64,000 nt of DNA from Actinophytocola glycyrrhizae (lineage in GTDB: Bacteria; Actinomycetota; Actinomycetes; Mycobacteriales; Pseudonocardiaceae): positions 542,523 to 606,522 of the forward strand of contig NZ_JBHSIS010000020.1 of NCBI RefSeq assembly GCF_042653545.1. The letters run 5' to 3'. The notes beneath the pieces are model-generated. The model had not been told where the DNA came from and did no database searches. It was given only the letters and a program-made list of their open reading frames with translations. Positions 1 through 9,022 of this stretch are shown here, piece after piece. Each line of letters starts with the position of its first letter. Position 1 is the stretch's first letter. A program made the position numbers and the translations under genes.

Positions 1-229
1 TGAGGATCGGCATGCCGCTGCCGGACGCGACGATGCGCCTGGCGACCTCGTCACCGGAAGGGCCGGGAATGTCCCGGTCGAGGACGGCGATGTCGTAGGC
101 GTTGATGCTCAGCAGTTCCAGAGCGGTGTCGCCGTCCCCCGCGGTGTCCGCGGCGATGGCTTCCAGGCGCAGGCCGTCGCGGATGGCTTCCGCCAGGTAG
201 GGCTCGTCCTCCACGATCAACACTCGCAT
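1..229 (-). CDS. OmpR-type response regulator, N-terminal receiver part (cut by window edge)
   Basis: The first 76 codons of a response regulator are visible; the rest lies beyond the left edge. The protein opens with MRVLIVEDEPYLAEAI, the acidic pocket of a receiver domain, and continues to the VLDRDIPG stretch holding the phospho-acceptor aspartate. This stretch is typical of OmpR/PhoB-family regulators of two-component systems. It is on the same strand as and downstream of ddl-murF, with a 90-base gap, so it may be co-transcribed. Whether it controls cell-wall genes cannot be told. The DNA-binding half is not seen, so the OmpR subfamily is inferred from the receiver sequence only. Confidence 0.85.
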   Translation of the reverse strand, partial: MRVLIVEDEPYLAEAIRDGLRLEAIAADTAGDGDTALELLSINAYDIAVLDRDIPGPSGDEVARRIVASGSGMPIL

Positions 230-319
230 GCTCCGATGCTACGAGCCGGGCATGTCGTCGGCGTACGACGGACCGGATCGGTGTGGTGGACGGTGCCGTG
301 GCGGTCTTCGATGACGTGC

Positions 320-1693
320 TCACCGCGCGGCCAGCTCACGTGCGCAGACGCCCAGCCCGTACTCGCTGGACGCCTTGACGAACACCACGTCGCCCGGTTC
401 GATCAGCCCGGTGGCCACCGTGACGGCACCGGCCACGTCGTCGACCGCGTGCACCGCGACGTCCGCGTGGGCCGCCTCCCGTGCCATGGCCCGTGGGTCG
501 TCGTCGCCGACCGCGATCAGCACGTCGATGCCGAGCTCGGCCACCAGCCGGCCCACCTGCTCGTGCCGGGCCCGCGAGGCGTCGGCCTGCTGCCCCATCC
601 CGCCGAGCACCGCGATGGTGCGGCGGTCCCCGGCCAGCGCCCTGAACGCGTGCAGCCCTGCTCGCATGGATTCCGGGTTGGCGTTGTAGGCGTCGTCGAC
701 GACGGTGACGCCGTCGGGCCGCTCGGTGATCTCGAAGCGGCCCGGCGAGCGGCGCCTGGCACCGTTCAGCCCGGCGGCGATCTCGGCGGGGGACAGCCCC
801 AGGACGGTGGCGGCCGCGGCGGAGCCCAGCGCGTTGACCACCTGGTGCTCGCCGATGAGGTCGAGTGCGACCCTGGCCCGGCCGGCCGGGGTGACCAGGT
901 CGAACGCGGGCCGGGCCCCGGCGCCGATGGACACCTCCTCGGCCCGCACAGCGGCGTCCGGTGTCCTGCCGAACAGCACGATCCGGGCCCTGGTGCGCTC
1001 CGCCATGCCCATGACGTACGGGTCGGCGGCGTTGAGCAGCGCGTACCCGTCGGGCGGCAGCGCCGCCACCAGCTCCCCCTTGGCCTCGGCCACGTCGGCC
1101 AGCCCGCCGCCCATGCGCGACACGTGCGCGGCGCCGACGTTGAGGACCAGGCTCACCTGCGGTGGCGCGATCCCGGTGAGGTACGTCAGGTCGCCCTTCC
1201 TGCCCGCGCCCATCTCCAGCACCAGGTACCGGGTCCTGCCATCGGCCCGCAGCACGGTGAGCGGCAGCCCGAGCTCGTTGTTGAACGAGCGGTCGGTCGA
1301 GACCGTTGGCGCGTGCGGTTCGAGTATCTGGGCCAGCAGGTCCTTGGTCGTGGTCTTGCCGACGGAGCCGGTCATGGCGATCACCGTGCAGTCGAGGTGC
1401 GTGAGCACGTGCCTGGCCAGCACGCCGAGCGCCACCTGCACGTCCGCCACCACGATCGCGGGCACCCCGACGGGCCGGGCGGCCAGCACGGCGACGGCGC
1501 CGCCTGCGATGGCCGTGGCCGCGTAGTCGTGGCCGTCGACGTTGGCGCCGGCCGTCGCGGCGAACAGGCCACCGGGTGCCACCTCGCGCGAGTCGACCGC
1601 CGAGGGCCCCGTGACCAGCGTCTGCGGGTCGGGCACGCTGTCCAGGCCCGCGTCCAGGACGCGAGCGATCTCGGCCAGCGTCATCGGTATCAC
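320..1693 (-). CDS. murF: UDP-MurNAc-tripeptide--D-alanyl-D-alanine ligase
   Basis: MurF adds the D-Ala-D-Ala dipeptide to UDP-MurNAc-tripeptide, the last cytoplasmic step of peptidoglycan precursor synthesis. About 457 residues, the usual family length. The Mur-ligase ATP loop (MTGSVGKTTTKD), the NNELGLPLTVL segment and the VVDDAYNANPESM motif are all present. The start is taken as GTG at 1693, which overlaps the ddl stop codon (GTGA) and lies 6 bases after AGGAG; an ATG at 1684 is possible but too far from that site. It forms a coupled ddl-murF pair. The pair is not surrounded by mraY, murD or ftsW, so it is separate from a division/cell-wall cluster, and a second murF may exist elsewhere. 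Confidence 0.93.
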   Translation of the reverse strand: MIPMTLAEIARVLDAGLDSVPDPQTLVTGPSAVDSREVAPGGLFAATAGANVDGHDYAATAIAGGAVAVLAARPVGVPAIVVADVQVALGVLARHVLTHLDCTVIAMTGSVGKTTTKDLLAQILEPHAPTVSTDRSFNNELGLPLTVLRADGRTRYLVLEMGAGRKGDLTYLTGIAPPQVSLVLNVGAAHVSRMGGGLADVAEAKGELVAALPPDGYALLNAADPYVMGMAERTRARIVLFGRTPDAAVRAEEVSIGAGARPAFDLVTPAGRARVALDLIGEHQVVNALGSAAAATVLGLSPAEIAAGLNGARRRSPGRFEITERPDGVTVVDDAYNANPESMRAGLHAFRALAGDRRTIAVLGGMGQQADASRARHEQVGRLVAELGIDVLIAVGDDDPRAMAREAAHADVAVHAVDDVAGAVTVATGLIEPGDVVFVKASSEYGLGVCARELAAR

Positions 1694-2646
1694 GCGTTGC
1701 TCCTCGCGAGTCCCAGGTCGATGAGACGGTCCACCAGATCCGCGTACGAAAGCCCGCTGGCTTCCCAGCCCCTGGCATAGACGGAACGAGGGGTGAAGCC
1801 GGGCATCGTGTTGATCTCCAGTACGTACAGGCGGCCCGTGTGCTCCTCGTAGAGGAAGTCGACCCTGGCCAGGCCGTAGCCGCCGATCGCCCGGTAGGCG
1901 CGCAGTGACAGCTCGCGCACCTCCTCGGCGATCCGCTCGGGCAGCGCGGCGGGAACAGTGGCGAGCTCGTGGTCGCTGAGGTATTTCCCCTCGTAGTCGA
2001 GCCAGTCGCCTTCGACGTTGAGCTCGACGATGGCCGAGGCGGTCGCGGTGTCGTGGTCGCCGAGCACTCCGCAGGTCAGCTCGCGGGCGACGACGCCCTG
2101 CTCGACGACGGCGACCCGGTCGTGGCGGAGGGCCAGCTCGACGCCCGTGCGCAGTTCCTCGGTGGAGGTGACCCGGGAGATGCCGATGGAGGAGCCCATG
2201 TTGGCCGGTTTGACGTACATCGGCCAGTCGAGCGACTTCACCAGGCCCCACCGGTCGGTCGTGGTGTTCCAGTCGTGCTCGGTGAACCAGACGTGCGGGG
2301 TGACCGGGATGTCCTCGGCCAGGAACACGCGCCGCATCACGGTCTTGTCCATCGCCACGGCCGAGGCCAGGACGCCGCAGCCCACGTACGGCAGGCCCAG
2401 CGCCTCGAGGTGCCCCTGAACGACGCCGTCCTCGCCGTACGGGCCGTGCAGCACGGGGAAGACGACGTCGACCACGCCGCGGCGCAGCTCCAGCGACCAG
2501 CTGCCCTGCCGGTCGATGACGACGAGGACGGGGTCGTACCGCGCCCTCGGCAGCGCGTCGAGCACCGCCTGCGCGGACTGGAGCGAAACCTCGTGCTCGG
2601 CAGACGGTCCGCCTGCCAGCACGGCCACGCGCAGGCGTTCGGTCAT
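1690..2646 (-). CDS. ddl: D-alanine--D-alanine ligase
   Basis: ATP-grasp ligase joining two D-alanines for MurF. 318 residues. The N-terminal LAGGPSAEHEVSLQSA signature, the VLHGPYGEDGVVQG substrate loop and the C-terminal VLEINTMPGFTPRS metal/ATP motif are all intact. The omega-loop reads YEGKYLS; its tyrosine is the marker of D-Ala-D-Ala ligases, whereas VanA-type D-Ala-D-Lac enzymes lack it. The ATG at 2646 follows a GAGGAGG stretch. The stop overlaps the murF start. It is divergent from an Asp/Glu racemase gene about 160 bases away. I see no vanH or vanX beside it, so glycopeptide resistance is not indicated by the visible part. Confidence 0.94.
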   Translation of the reverse strand: MTERLRVAVLAGGPSAEHEVSLQSAQAVLDALPRARYDPVLVVIDRQGSWSLELRRGVVDVVFPVLHGPYGEDGVVQGHLEALGLPYVGCGVLASAVAMDKTVMRRVFLAEDIPVTPHVWFTEHDWNTTTDRWGLVKSLDWPMYVKPANMGSSIGISRVTSTEELRTGVELALRHDRVAVVEQGVVARELTCGVLGDHDTATASAIVELNVEGDWLDYEGKYLSDHELATVPAALPERIAEEVRELSLRAYRAIGGYGLARVDFLYEEHTGRLYVLEINTMPGFTPRSVYARGWEASGLSYADLVDRLIDLGLARSNA

Positions 2647-2809
2647 GATCGTTCAGCCCTCCTCGCCAAGGTCGACGCGGGGAGTGTCGGATGTCCGGCT
2701 GACCGATTACCAGAGCATTCTCTGCCCGATTTCTGGTCATCCCGGGAGCAGTACTCGGACAGTTTTTGGTCTGCGATATGAACAGGGTTTCCGTCTAACC
2801 TGCCGGGCC

Positions 2810-3502
2810 ATGCGCACTATCGGGCTGATCGGCGGGTTGAGCTGGGAATCGACGGTCATCTACTACCAGATCGTCAATCAGCGGGTGCGCGAGCGCCTTG
2901 GCGGCAGCCATTCCGCCAACAGCCTGATCTGGTCGGTCGACTACACGACCGTCGAAGACCTCATCTTCGCCGACCGGTGGGACGAGGTGGGCGAGCTGCT
3001 CGCGGACGCGGGTGTCAAGCTGGCTGCCATGGGGGCCGAACTGCTGCTCATCTGCAGCAACACCTTCAGCCGGGTGAACGACGAGGTGGAGCGGGCGGCG
3101 AGCGTGCCGGTGCTGCACATCGCCGACGCCGTCGGCGCCGAGGTCAACGCCGGCGGGATGCGCAGGGTCGGCCTGCTGGGCACCCGTTTCACCATGGAGG
3201 AGCCCTTCTACCGGGACCGGCTGACCGCGCACGGCTTCGAGGTGGTCGTCCCAGAACGCGACGAGCGCGAGCTGGTCCACCGGGTGATCTTCGAGGAACT
3301 GATACGCGGGGTGCTGCGACCCGCGTCCAGGGACGCCTATGTGCGGACGATCGACGGCCTGGCCGCCCAGGGTGCCGAGGCCGTCATTCTCGGCTGCACC
3401 GAGATCGAGCTGCTGATCACCGACAAGGACACCGCCATCCCGTTGCTGCCGAGCGCCCGACTGCACGCGGAGGCAGCGGCCAGCCTGGCCATGAACGATT
3501 AG
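2810..3502 (+). CDS. Aspartate/glutamate racemase family protein
   Basis: A 230-residue PLP-independent amino acid racemase of the aspartate racemase (RacX/YgeA) family. It begins MRTIGLIGGLSWEST, the family hallmark. The two catalytic cysteines are visible in LLICSNTF (about residue 84) and ILGCTEIEL (about residue 198). Such enzymes invert aspartate, glutamate or other amino acids; the substrate cannot be read from sequence. The frame is open upstream to 2516, but that extension lies in non-coding-looking sequence and the family starts at MRTIGLIGG. Its position opposite ddl-murF suggests, but does not prove, a role in D-amino-acid supply. Confidence 0.88.
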   Translation: MRTIGLIGGLSWESTVIYYQIVNQRVRERLGGSHSANSLIWSVDYTTVEDLIFADRWDEVGELLADAGVKLAAMGAELLLICSNTFSRVNDEVERAASVPVLHIADAVGAEVNAGGMRRVGLLGTRFTMEEPFYRDRLTAHGFEVVVPERDERELVHRVIFEELIRGVLRPASRDAYVRTIDGLAAQGAEAVILGCTEIELLITDKDTAIPLLPSARLHAEAAASLAMND

Positions 3503-3544
3503 TGGCCCATGATTTCCCGCCCGGGCCCCGCAGGCCGGGCCGGT

Positions 3545-3661
3545 GCCGTGAAAGGCGCGTTGACGGCACAACCGCTGCCGTGAAAGGCACATTGACGGCG
3601 CTGAGCGCCGTGAATGGCACATTGACGGCATCCCGAATGCCGTGAACGCGCCTTTCACAGC
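3545..3661. repeat. Array of four 23-nt imperfect palindromes
   Basis: Units begin GCCGTGAA and end TTGACGGC or TTCACAGC. Units 1 to 3 are direct repeats and unit 4 is inverted. Each can fold into a 7 to 10 bp hairpin. The array in locus 2 (32834-32950) has the same four units, order and spacing, with arm changes that restore pairing in unit 2. Confidence 0.85.
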
Positions 3662-3755
3662 ACCAAACCCAGAGCGCTCCGCGCCCGGCCCCCGCGAAGC
3701 GGGGCCCGAACCGACGCAACCCCGATGGTGGCGCAAGCCCACCAGCAAGGGGCTC

Positions 3756-3889
3756 CCTGCCATCCCGTCGACCTGGCAGCGCCCGATCACGCCGTGTCAA
3801 GGGGGGCCAAACACCCGAATCACAACACGCGGAAAAGGCCCCCCTAGGCGCGGTGTGATAGCCCGTAGGGAGGTCGACGGGATGGCAGG
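3756..3889. repeat. 134-nt stem-loop element, copy 1
   Basis: Outer arms at 3756-3774 and 3871-3889 form a perfect 19-bp inverted repeat (CCTGCCATCCCGTCGACCT and its complement). An inner stem begins ATCAC, ends GTGAT, and contains a run of six G paired with six C. The terminal loop carries CCCGAATCACAACA. The copy at 33056-33187 keeps the outer stem and has five G paired with five C. It could be a structured RNA, a transcription terminator complex or a non-autonomous mobile element. Confidence 0.75.
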
Positions 3890-4095
3890 CAGACCCGAAC
3901 CCAACCGCAGCCGACCTGCCCCTCCGCCACCCCCGAGACCTGCCCGTCCGGCGAGGACAAAGACCACCACGACGTGACCCCGGGCAAGGACAAACCCACA
4001 AACAGGCAACCCGTCCGGCGAGGACAAAGAGCACCGATCAGGCAGCCCCGACCCGGAGCCATGAGCGAACGGGCGGCCGGAACGCAACCAACACG

Positions 4096-6123
4096 TCAAT
4101 TCCGGGCAGGCGGAGCAAGTTCTTGCCGCCAGAGGTCTTCGCAGATTCGTTCGATACCGGCGATCAGGTGACGGCGGTAGGTGGTGAAGGACAGCCCTAG
4201 GCGCTCGGCGGCGGCCTCCTGGGTGGGGGTGCCACGCAGGTAGGTGACGTCGAGCGCGCGGTGCGGCTTACCGGCCCTCGGATCCCGCCCCAGTTCCCGG
4301 ATGCTCTCTTCGAGCAGCTCGCGCACCGCCCTGCCGGGGTCCGCGCGGCCGGCGAGCAGCCTGCTGCGGGTGAGGGGGTTGGCGGCCAGCTCCCCGTGTT
4401 TCGACAGGTGACGCAGGGCCTTGCGGACGGCGTCGGTGAACTCCTCCCGTGACAGCACCGCGAGCGCCGGTTCGTGCTGGACCGGGGTTTCCTGCGCGCC
4501 TGCCGACAGCAGCCGGTCGAGCCACACCTGCGCGGGCACGGCCCGCCAGTCGTGGGCGGGCAGGCGGTACTCGACGTCCCCTTCCCGTGCGTGAATCCCG
4601 AGATCGCGCATGTTGTAGTACTCGTGGTGGCCGCTCACCGGGTCGTCACCTCGGACGGCCATGAACGACCAGGCCATGCGTTCCGAGCGCAGGAACCAGG
4701 CCACGGCCCGCCACTGGATCAGGTTCGTCACCGGCGACCTGCCCCGGTGGCGCCTGCGCACCCAGCTCCGGTGGACGGCCAGGTGCTCGCCGGGCCGCAG
4801 CGGGGCGGTGGCGTGGGCGTTGGCCCAGGCCGTGGCGACGACCGGGTCCCCGTGTGCTTCCGCCTCCGTGTCGAGGCGGAGCAGGGCGGCGGCGCCAACC
4901 AGCTCGCCGTTCGCGGTGTGCCGGTAGAGCCGGAACGCCCGCGGCTGCCGGGCCGTCCAGTGGGCGACGGCGGCCACGGTCCCCGCGTCCCACTCGCGGG
5001 CCAGGCGCAGCAGGTCCTCGGCGTCCCCGGGACGGAGCACGTCCTCGTAGACCTCGCCGACACCGCGCCAGAAGTGCGGCTGCGGTGTCCGGCCTTCGGC
5101 GCGGTGCAGGTGGAACAGCGAACCGACGGCCCCGAGCACGTCCGCGTCCCGCGCGGTGCGGACCTGCTGGGTGAGGTGGGCCCTGACGCGCCGGTGCAGG
5201 TCGGCGTGGCCCTGCGGGTCGCGCCAGCGCAGGTCGGTTTCGAGGATCTCGCGTACGAGGTCGTGCGGGTACAACCCGAACGGGCCGGACTGGACGAACG
5301 GCAGCCGGCGCAGCCAGGAGAACAGCGCCGCCGCGTCCTCGTCGGGCAGCATCGCGCGCAGCAGGTCCTGCGTGGACATGTACGTGTGCGCGCAGACCTC
5401 CAGGGCATGCCGGTGCGCGGGACCGGGCACCTCGCCGACGAGCTGGTCGAGCAGGGTGGCGACCACCTCGTGGGTGGGCGTCCAGCGGGAGTCGGTGGCG
5501 CTGTCGTCGACCGCCGCCGCGGCCCCGAGCGACAGGGCGAGCGGGTGCCCGCCCGCGAAGGCGAGCAGCGGGTCGTGCAGCTCACCGGCCACACCCCGGG
5601 AGTCCAGCAGCGCGGTGGCGTCCATGGGCTCCAGGTCGCCGAGCCCGATGACCCGCAGCAGGTCGGCCCAGCCCGGGTCGGCCCGCCACATCATGTCCGG
5701 CGGTGTGCGCCCGGCGACCACGACCAGCGCGCCGACCGGCAGCGTCGGCAGGAACCGCTCGCGCAGCCAGCTCTCCATGCCGTGGAGGCGCTCGAAGGTG
5801 TCGACCAGCAGCACCGCGCTCTCGTCGGCGAGCGCGAGCATGGGCCCGGTCCGGGACATGAAGGCCGCTGGGGACTCATCGAGCACCCGCCCGTCCAGCG
5901 TCAGCACGGTGCGACCGGCCTCCTCGGCGCGCTGGGCGAAGCGCCGCAGCAGCGCCGACTTGCCGACCCCGCCGGGGCCGTGCACGAACAGCACCCCGCC
6001 GTCGCCGCAGAGCGCCTCGTCGAAGGCGGCGAGCTCCTCCTTCCGGCCGACGAAGGCACGTTGCCTCGCCGCGTGGAGCCGCCCTTCCCAGCGCCGCCCC
6101 TCGTCACCGAGCTTGCGGAGCAC
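4096..6123 (-). CDS. STAND-type ATPase with C-terminal helix-turn-helix
   Basis: 675-residue cytoplasmic regulator-like protein starting at GTG. A short N-terminal helix leads into the AFVGRKEELAAF motif that opens many AAA/NACHT-like domains. Walker A is GPGGVGKS at residues 49-56 and Walker B is AVLLVDTFERL. The middle is rich in helices with no clear repeat. The last ~60 residues (GTPTQEAAAERLGLSFTTYRRH) look like a sigma-region-4/LuxR-type DNA-binding helix-turn-helix. The layout, sensor middle between an NTPase and an HTH, is known from signal-responsive regulators of secondary metabolism and stress. No ligand is evident. The gene stands alone between a repeat locus and a membrane protein. 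Confidence 0.75.
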   Translation of the reverse strand: MLRKLGDEGRRWEGRLHAARQRAFVGRKEELAAFDEALCGDGGVLFVHGPGGVGKSALLRRFAQRAEEAGRTVLTLDGRVLDESPAAFMSRTGPMLALADESAVLLVDTFERLHGMESWLRERFLPTLPVGALVVVAGRTPPDMMWRADPGWADLLRVIGLGDLEPMDATALLDSRGVAGELHDPLLAFAGGHPLALSLGAAAAVDDSATDSRWTPTHEVVATLLDQLVGEVPGPAHRHALEVCAHTYMSTQDLLRAMLPDEDAAALFSWLRRLPFVQSGPFGLYPHDLVREILETDLRWRDPQGHADLHRRVRAHLTQQVRTARDADVLGAVGSLFHLHRAEGRTPQPHFWRGVGEVYEDVLRPGDAEDLLRLAREWDAGTVAAVAHWTARQPRAFRLYRHTANGELVGAAALLRLDTEAEAHGDPVVATAWANAHATAPLRPGEHLAVHRSWVRRRHRGRSPVTNLIQWRAVAWFLRSERMAWSFMAVRGDDPVSGHHEYYNMRDLGIHAREGDVEYRLPAHDWRAVPAQVWLDRLLSAGAQETPVQHEPALAVLSREEFTDAVRKALRHLSKHGELAANPLTRSRLLAGRADPGRAVRELLEESIRELGRDPRAGKPHRALDVTYLRGTPTQEAAAERLGLSFTTYRRHLIAGIERICEDLWRQELAPPARN

Positions 6124-6293
6124 TGCGGATCTCCTGGCTTGCCGGCAGTGTGCCGCCGCAGGCCGGGCGGTCCTGGCGGGCTGCCGCTCGTGCTGGTCCG
6201 CTCTCGGTCATGCCGCCATTCAAGGCAGCGTGGTGTTGCCGGCACGTATCCGGTTTTCGATATGCGGACGATATGTGGCCCGCCGGGACACCG

Positions 6294-6835
6294 TCAGGAT
6301 GCGGGGAGGTGGAACAGCCAGTCGCCCTCGGACCGGACGAACGTGAGGTAGGCGTCGTCGCCGGTCATCACCGGGGTGCGGTACGGGACGTTCTTCGTGT
6401 CCGGTTCGGTGCCGTCGACGGCCGAGGTGAAGACGGCGCCGTCGAGGTGGTCGCCGAGTTCGTGGACCCGTCGCGGATCGTGTTCCGCGCGTCGGCGAGT
6501 TGTGCCTCGCTCATGTCGACGGCGTGCTCGCGGACGCAGGCCGGACGCCCGACGCAGGCCAGCTCCAGCAGTTCTTCGCCGGAGCCGGTCTCGGCCGCTG
6601 CCGCGAACGACTCGGCGGCCGCCTGCGGGGTGCTGAGGTCGTAACCGGTTCCAGGTCTGGCGGAACCGGTGGTCGTGCTCGTGGCGGCGGTGCTCCGGTC
6701 GTCGCTGTCGGTGCCGCCGGTGGCCAGCGCCGTCGTGGCCACCACCGCGGCGGCGACCAACACGGTGGCGGCGAGTGCCCACGGCCATGGCGAGCGTCGT
6801 CGGGCCGGGGGCGTGGGGTGCGGGCTCGTCGTCAT
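6294..6835 (-). pseudogene. Membrane-anchored protein, frameshifted near 6467
   Basis: The N-terminal part reads from ATG 6835 with a Pro/Arg-rich start, one membrane helix (WALAATVLVAAAVVATTALA) and an acidic/Thr-rich linker, then a domain containing TPQAAAESFAAAAETGSG. At codon ~122 this frame runs into a low-complexity tail. The coherent continuation (VHELGDHLDGAVFTSAVDG and on to EGDWLFHLPAS) lies one frame away and stops at 6294. A single base missing in the GGG run at 6467-6469 would explain it. This is either a true frameshift or a sequencing error. The layout, one helix followed by a small extracytoplasmic NTF2-like fold, resembles Mce-associated or DUF4878-like proteins, but the family is uncertain. 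Confidence 0.65.
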
Positions 6836-6979
6836 GACCGGCTTTCTCGAGGCGGGTGTCAACCAGGGGACGTGGACGACACGCGATCGGTTCTCGGCAC
6901 GTCCCGGCGGGCCGTGGAGGATGATCCGATGAGCAGGGGACCCGGTCGGCGACTGCCGACCACGAGGGAAAGGTCGTAC

Positions 6980-7750
6980 ATGGTCAGCGAGAACACCGCG
7001 AGACTGGCGGTGCTCATCGACGCCGACAACGCTCGGCCGTCGATCACCGAGGGCTTGCTGGGGGAGGTCGCCAAGTACGGCACAGCGCACGTGAAACGTG
7101 CCTACGGCGACTGGACCGGCACGAGCCTGAAGGGCTGGAAGGACCAGTTGCTCGCCCAGTCGATCCAGCCCGTGCAGCAGTTCGCCTACACCACCGGCAA
7201 GAACGCGACCGACGCGGCGATGGTCATCGACGCGATGGACCTGCTGTACTCGGAGCGTTTCGACGGGTTCTGCATCGTCTCCAGCGACAGCGACTTCACC
7301 CGCCTGGCCGCCCGTCTGCGGGAGTCCGGCCTGACCGTGTACGGGTTCGGCGAACGCAAGACACCGAAGCCTTTCGTCGCCGCCTGCGACAAGTTCATCT
7401 ACGTCGAGAACCTCACCTACCCGGACAGTCCCGACGCGGCCCCCGACGCGCCGCCCCGGCTCAAGACCGCCACGTCCGCCGCTGCGCTCAAACGCGACTC
7501 CGCGTTGCTGAACCTGCTGCGCAACGCCGTCGAGGCGGCCTCGGACGACGACGGCTGGGCGGCGCTCGCGTCCGTCGGCCACATCATCACCAACCAGCAG
7601 CCCGACTTCGACTCCCGCAACTACGGCTACGCCAAGCTCAGTGACCTGATCACGGCCACCACACTGTTCGAACTGGACCGTCGCAGCTCGAGCGACGGCA
7701 AACCCGGCAGCCTCTACGTCCGCGACAAACGCCGCCGCTCCGGGAAGTGA
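6980..7750 (+). CDS. NYN domain-containing protein (putative RNase) with OST-HTH/LOTUS-like C-terminus
   Basis: 256 residues. The N-terminal domain has the conserved acidic residues of NYN/PIN-like nucleases: VLIDADNARPS near the start, TDAAMVIDAMDLL in the middle, and CIVSSDSDFTRLAARLRESG, followed by GFGERKTPKPFVAACDKF. This is the LabA/MARF1-type NYN fold that acts on RNA. The C-terminal ~90 residues (DDGWAALASVGHIIT, then FDSRNYGYAKLSDLI) match an OST-HTH/LOTUS module, which binds RNA. The ATG at 6980 follows GAGGGAAAGG by about 8 bases; an upstream in-frame ATG at 6929 is less likely. It is divergent from the frameshifted membrane gene. Confidence 0.87.
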   Translation: MVSENTARLAVLIDADNARPSITEGLLGEVAKYGTAHVKRAYGDWTGTSLKGWKDQLLAQSIQPVQQFAYTTGKNATDAAMVIDAMDLLYSERFDGFCIVSSDSDFTRLAARLRESGLTVYGFGERKTPKPFVAACDKFIYVENLTYPDSPDAAPDAPPRLKTATSAAALKRDSALLNLLRNAVEAASDDDGWAALASVGHIITNQQPDFDSRNYGYAKLSDLITATTLFELDRRSSSDGKPGSLYVRDKRRRSGK

Positions 7751-7853
7751 CGCGGCACGGCCGGGAAGGTCCCGGACCATGGGGCTACCCCCCGTATCGA
7801 CCGGGGTGCCACCTGGCTGCCGTCGCGGTCGGCCCATACCGGATGCTGGGGGC

Positions 7854-8894
7854 ATGACTATTGATGCCGCTCCACCGGTTCCGTCGTCGACCGGCAGCGA
7901 CTTCGCGCGGTTGTCCCGGCGCATCAACGAAGCGGGGCTGCTGAAGCGGCGTCCGGGCTACTACACGGTACGGATCGGACTGCTCGCGGCGTGTTACCTC
8001 GGTGGGCTGGCGGCCTTCGTCGCGCTCGGGGACACCTGGTGGCAGCTGCTGCTCGCGGTGGTGTTCGCCGTGCTGTTCGGACAGGTCGCGCTGGTCTCGC
8101 ACGACCTGGCGCACCGGCAGGTGTTCCGCACCAGGAAGCTCTCGGAGGTCGCCGGGCTCGTCGCGGGCAACCTGGGCGTCGGCATGAGCTACGGCTGGTG
8201 GATGGACAAGCACACCAGGCACCACGCCAACCCCAACCACGAGGAGCTGGACCCGGACGTGGCGCCGGACATCCTGGTCTGGTCGGACGACCAGGCGAGG
8301 GCCAGCCGCGGGATACCGCGGTTCCTCGGTCGTTGGCAGGCGTTCCTGTTCTTCCCGCTGCTCACACTGGAGGGCCTGAACCTGCACGTTGCCAGCGTGC
8401 GGGCGCTGCTCAACCCGAAGCTGCGGCGGCGCGGCATCGAGGCCACCCTCCTGTTCGGACACTTCGCCTGCTACCTCGGCGCGTTGTTCCTGGTGCTGTC
8501 CCCTGGCAAGGCGCTGCTGTTCCTGGTCATCCACCAGGCGCTGTGGGGCCTGTACATGGGCTCGATCTTCGCGCCGAACCACAAGGGCATGCCCATGCTG
8601 TCCGGTGACGACCGCCCGGACTTCCTGCGCAGGCAGGTGCTGACCTCCCGCAACGTGCGCGGCAACTGGTTCGTGGACAACGCGCTCGGCGGCCTGAACT
8701 ACCAGATCGAGCACCACCTGTTCCCCAGCATGCCCTCCCCGCACCTGCGCCGCGCACAGCCGATCGTGCGCGGGTACTGCGCTGAACTGGGTGTGCCCTA
8801 CACGGAAACCGGTCTCTTCGACTCCTACGCGCAGGCGCTCCGCCACCTGCACCGGGTGGGGGCGTCACTGCGCGACCGGCCGTCCCCGGAGTGA
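7854..8894 (+). CDS. Membrane fatty acid desaturase
   Basis: 346-residue di-iron desaturase introducing a double bond into acyl chains at the membrane. The three histidine boxes are clear: HDLAH near residue 83, HTRHHANPNH with the following DPD near 121, and the C-terminal NYQIEHHLFPSMP near 283. Hydrophobic pairs between boxes 1 and 2 and before box 3 give the usual four membrane helices. The box spacing and the QxxHH-type third box fit acyl-lipid front-end/delta desaturases related to mycobacterial DesA3. The start is the ATG at 7854; no strong ribosome site is seen. It is a monocistronic gene, so its electron donor must be elsewhere. Confidence 0.9.
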   Translation: MTIDAAPPVPSSTGSDFARLSRRINEAGLLKRRPGYYTVRIGLLAACYLGGLAAFVALGDTWWQLLLAVVFAVLFGQVALVSHDLAHRQVFRTRKLSEVAGLVAGNLGVGMSYGWWMDKHTRHHANPNHEELDPDVAPDILVWSDDQARASRGIPRFLGRWQAFLFFPLLTLEGLNLHVASVRALLNPKLRRRGIEATLLFGHFACYLGALFLVLSPGKALLFLVIHQALWGLYMGSIFAPNHKGMPMLSGDDRPDFLRRQVLTSRNVRGNWFVDNALGGLNYQIEHHLFPSMPSPHLRRAQPIVRGYCAELGVPYTETGLFDSYAQALRHLHRVGASLRDRPSPE

Positions 8895-9022
8895 CCCTCG
8901 GTCGCCGCCTCGGGTAGGTGGCCCGTCACCGACCGGTGCTCGTCACGTCGTGGGCGACCCCCGTCGGCATGGCCGGTGTTCGTGCGGGGTAGCCAGTGGC
9001 AAGACGGATGAGGGAGCGAGCG

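Larger units (their letters stand above)
3503..4095. repeat. Non-coding repeat locus 1: palindrome array plus stem-loop element
   Basis: This 593-base gap has no convincing gene. It holds four 23-base palindromic units (3545-3567, 3577-3599, 3607-3629, 3639-3661) spaced 30-32 bases apart. A block at about 3726-3960 recurs almost unchanged at about 33023-33258. In between is GC-rich sequence unlike locus 2. The tail carries a second direct copy of the GTCCGGCGAGGACAAAGA motif near 4012. Short open frames here translate to low-complexity peptides that change with frame, so I treat the stretch as a dispersed intergenic repeat. Confidence 0.85.

Noticed and set aside
1690..2646. VanA-type D-Ala-D-Lac ligase and a glycopeptide resistance cluster
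   Set aside because: The omega-loop has the tyrosine (YEGKYLS) of D-Ala-D-Ala ligases, and no vanH or vanX is next to it.
3545..3661. CRISPR array
   Set aside because: The period is near 30, but the units are themselves the repeats with 7 to 9-base gaps, one unit is inverted, and no cas gene is near.
3540..4095. Small genes encoding MNAPFTA or VNGTLTA-like peptides in the repeat loci
   Set aside because: These frames simply read the palindromes; they occur on both strands, lack ribosome sites, and vary with frame.
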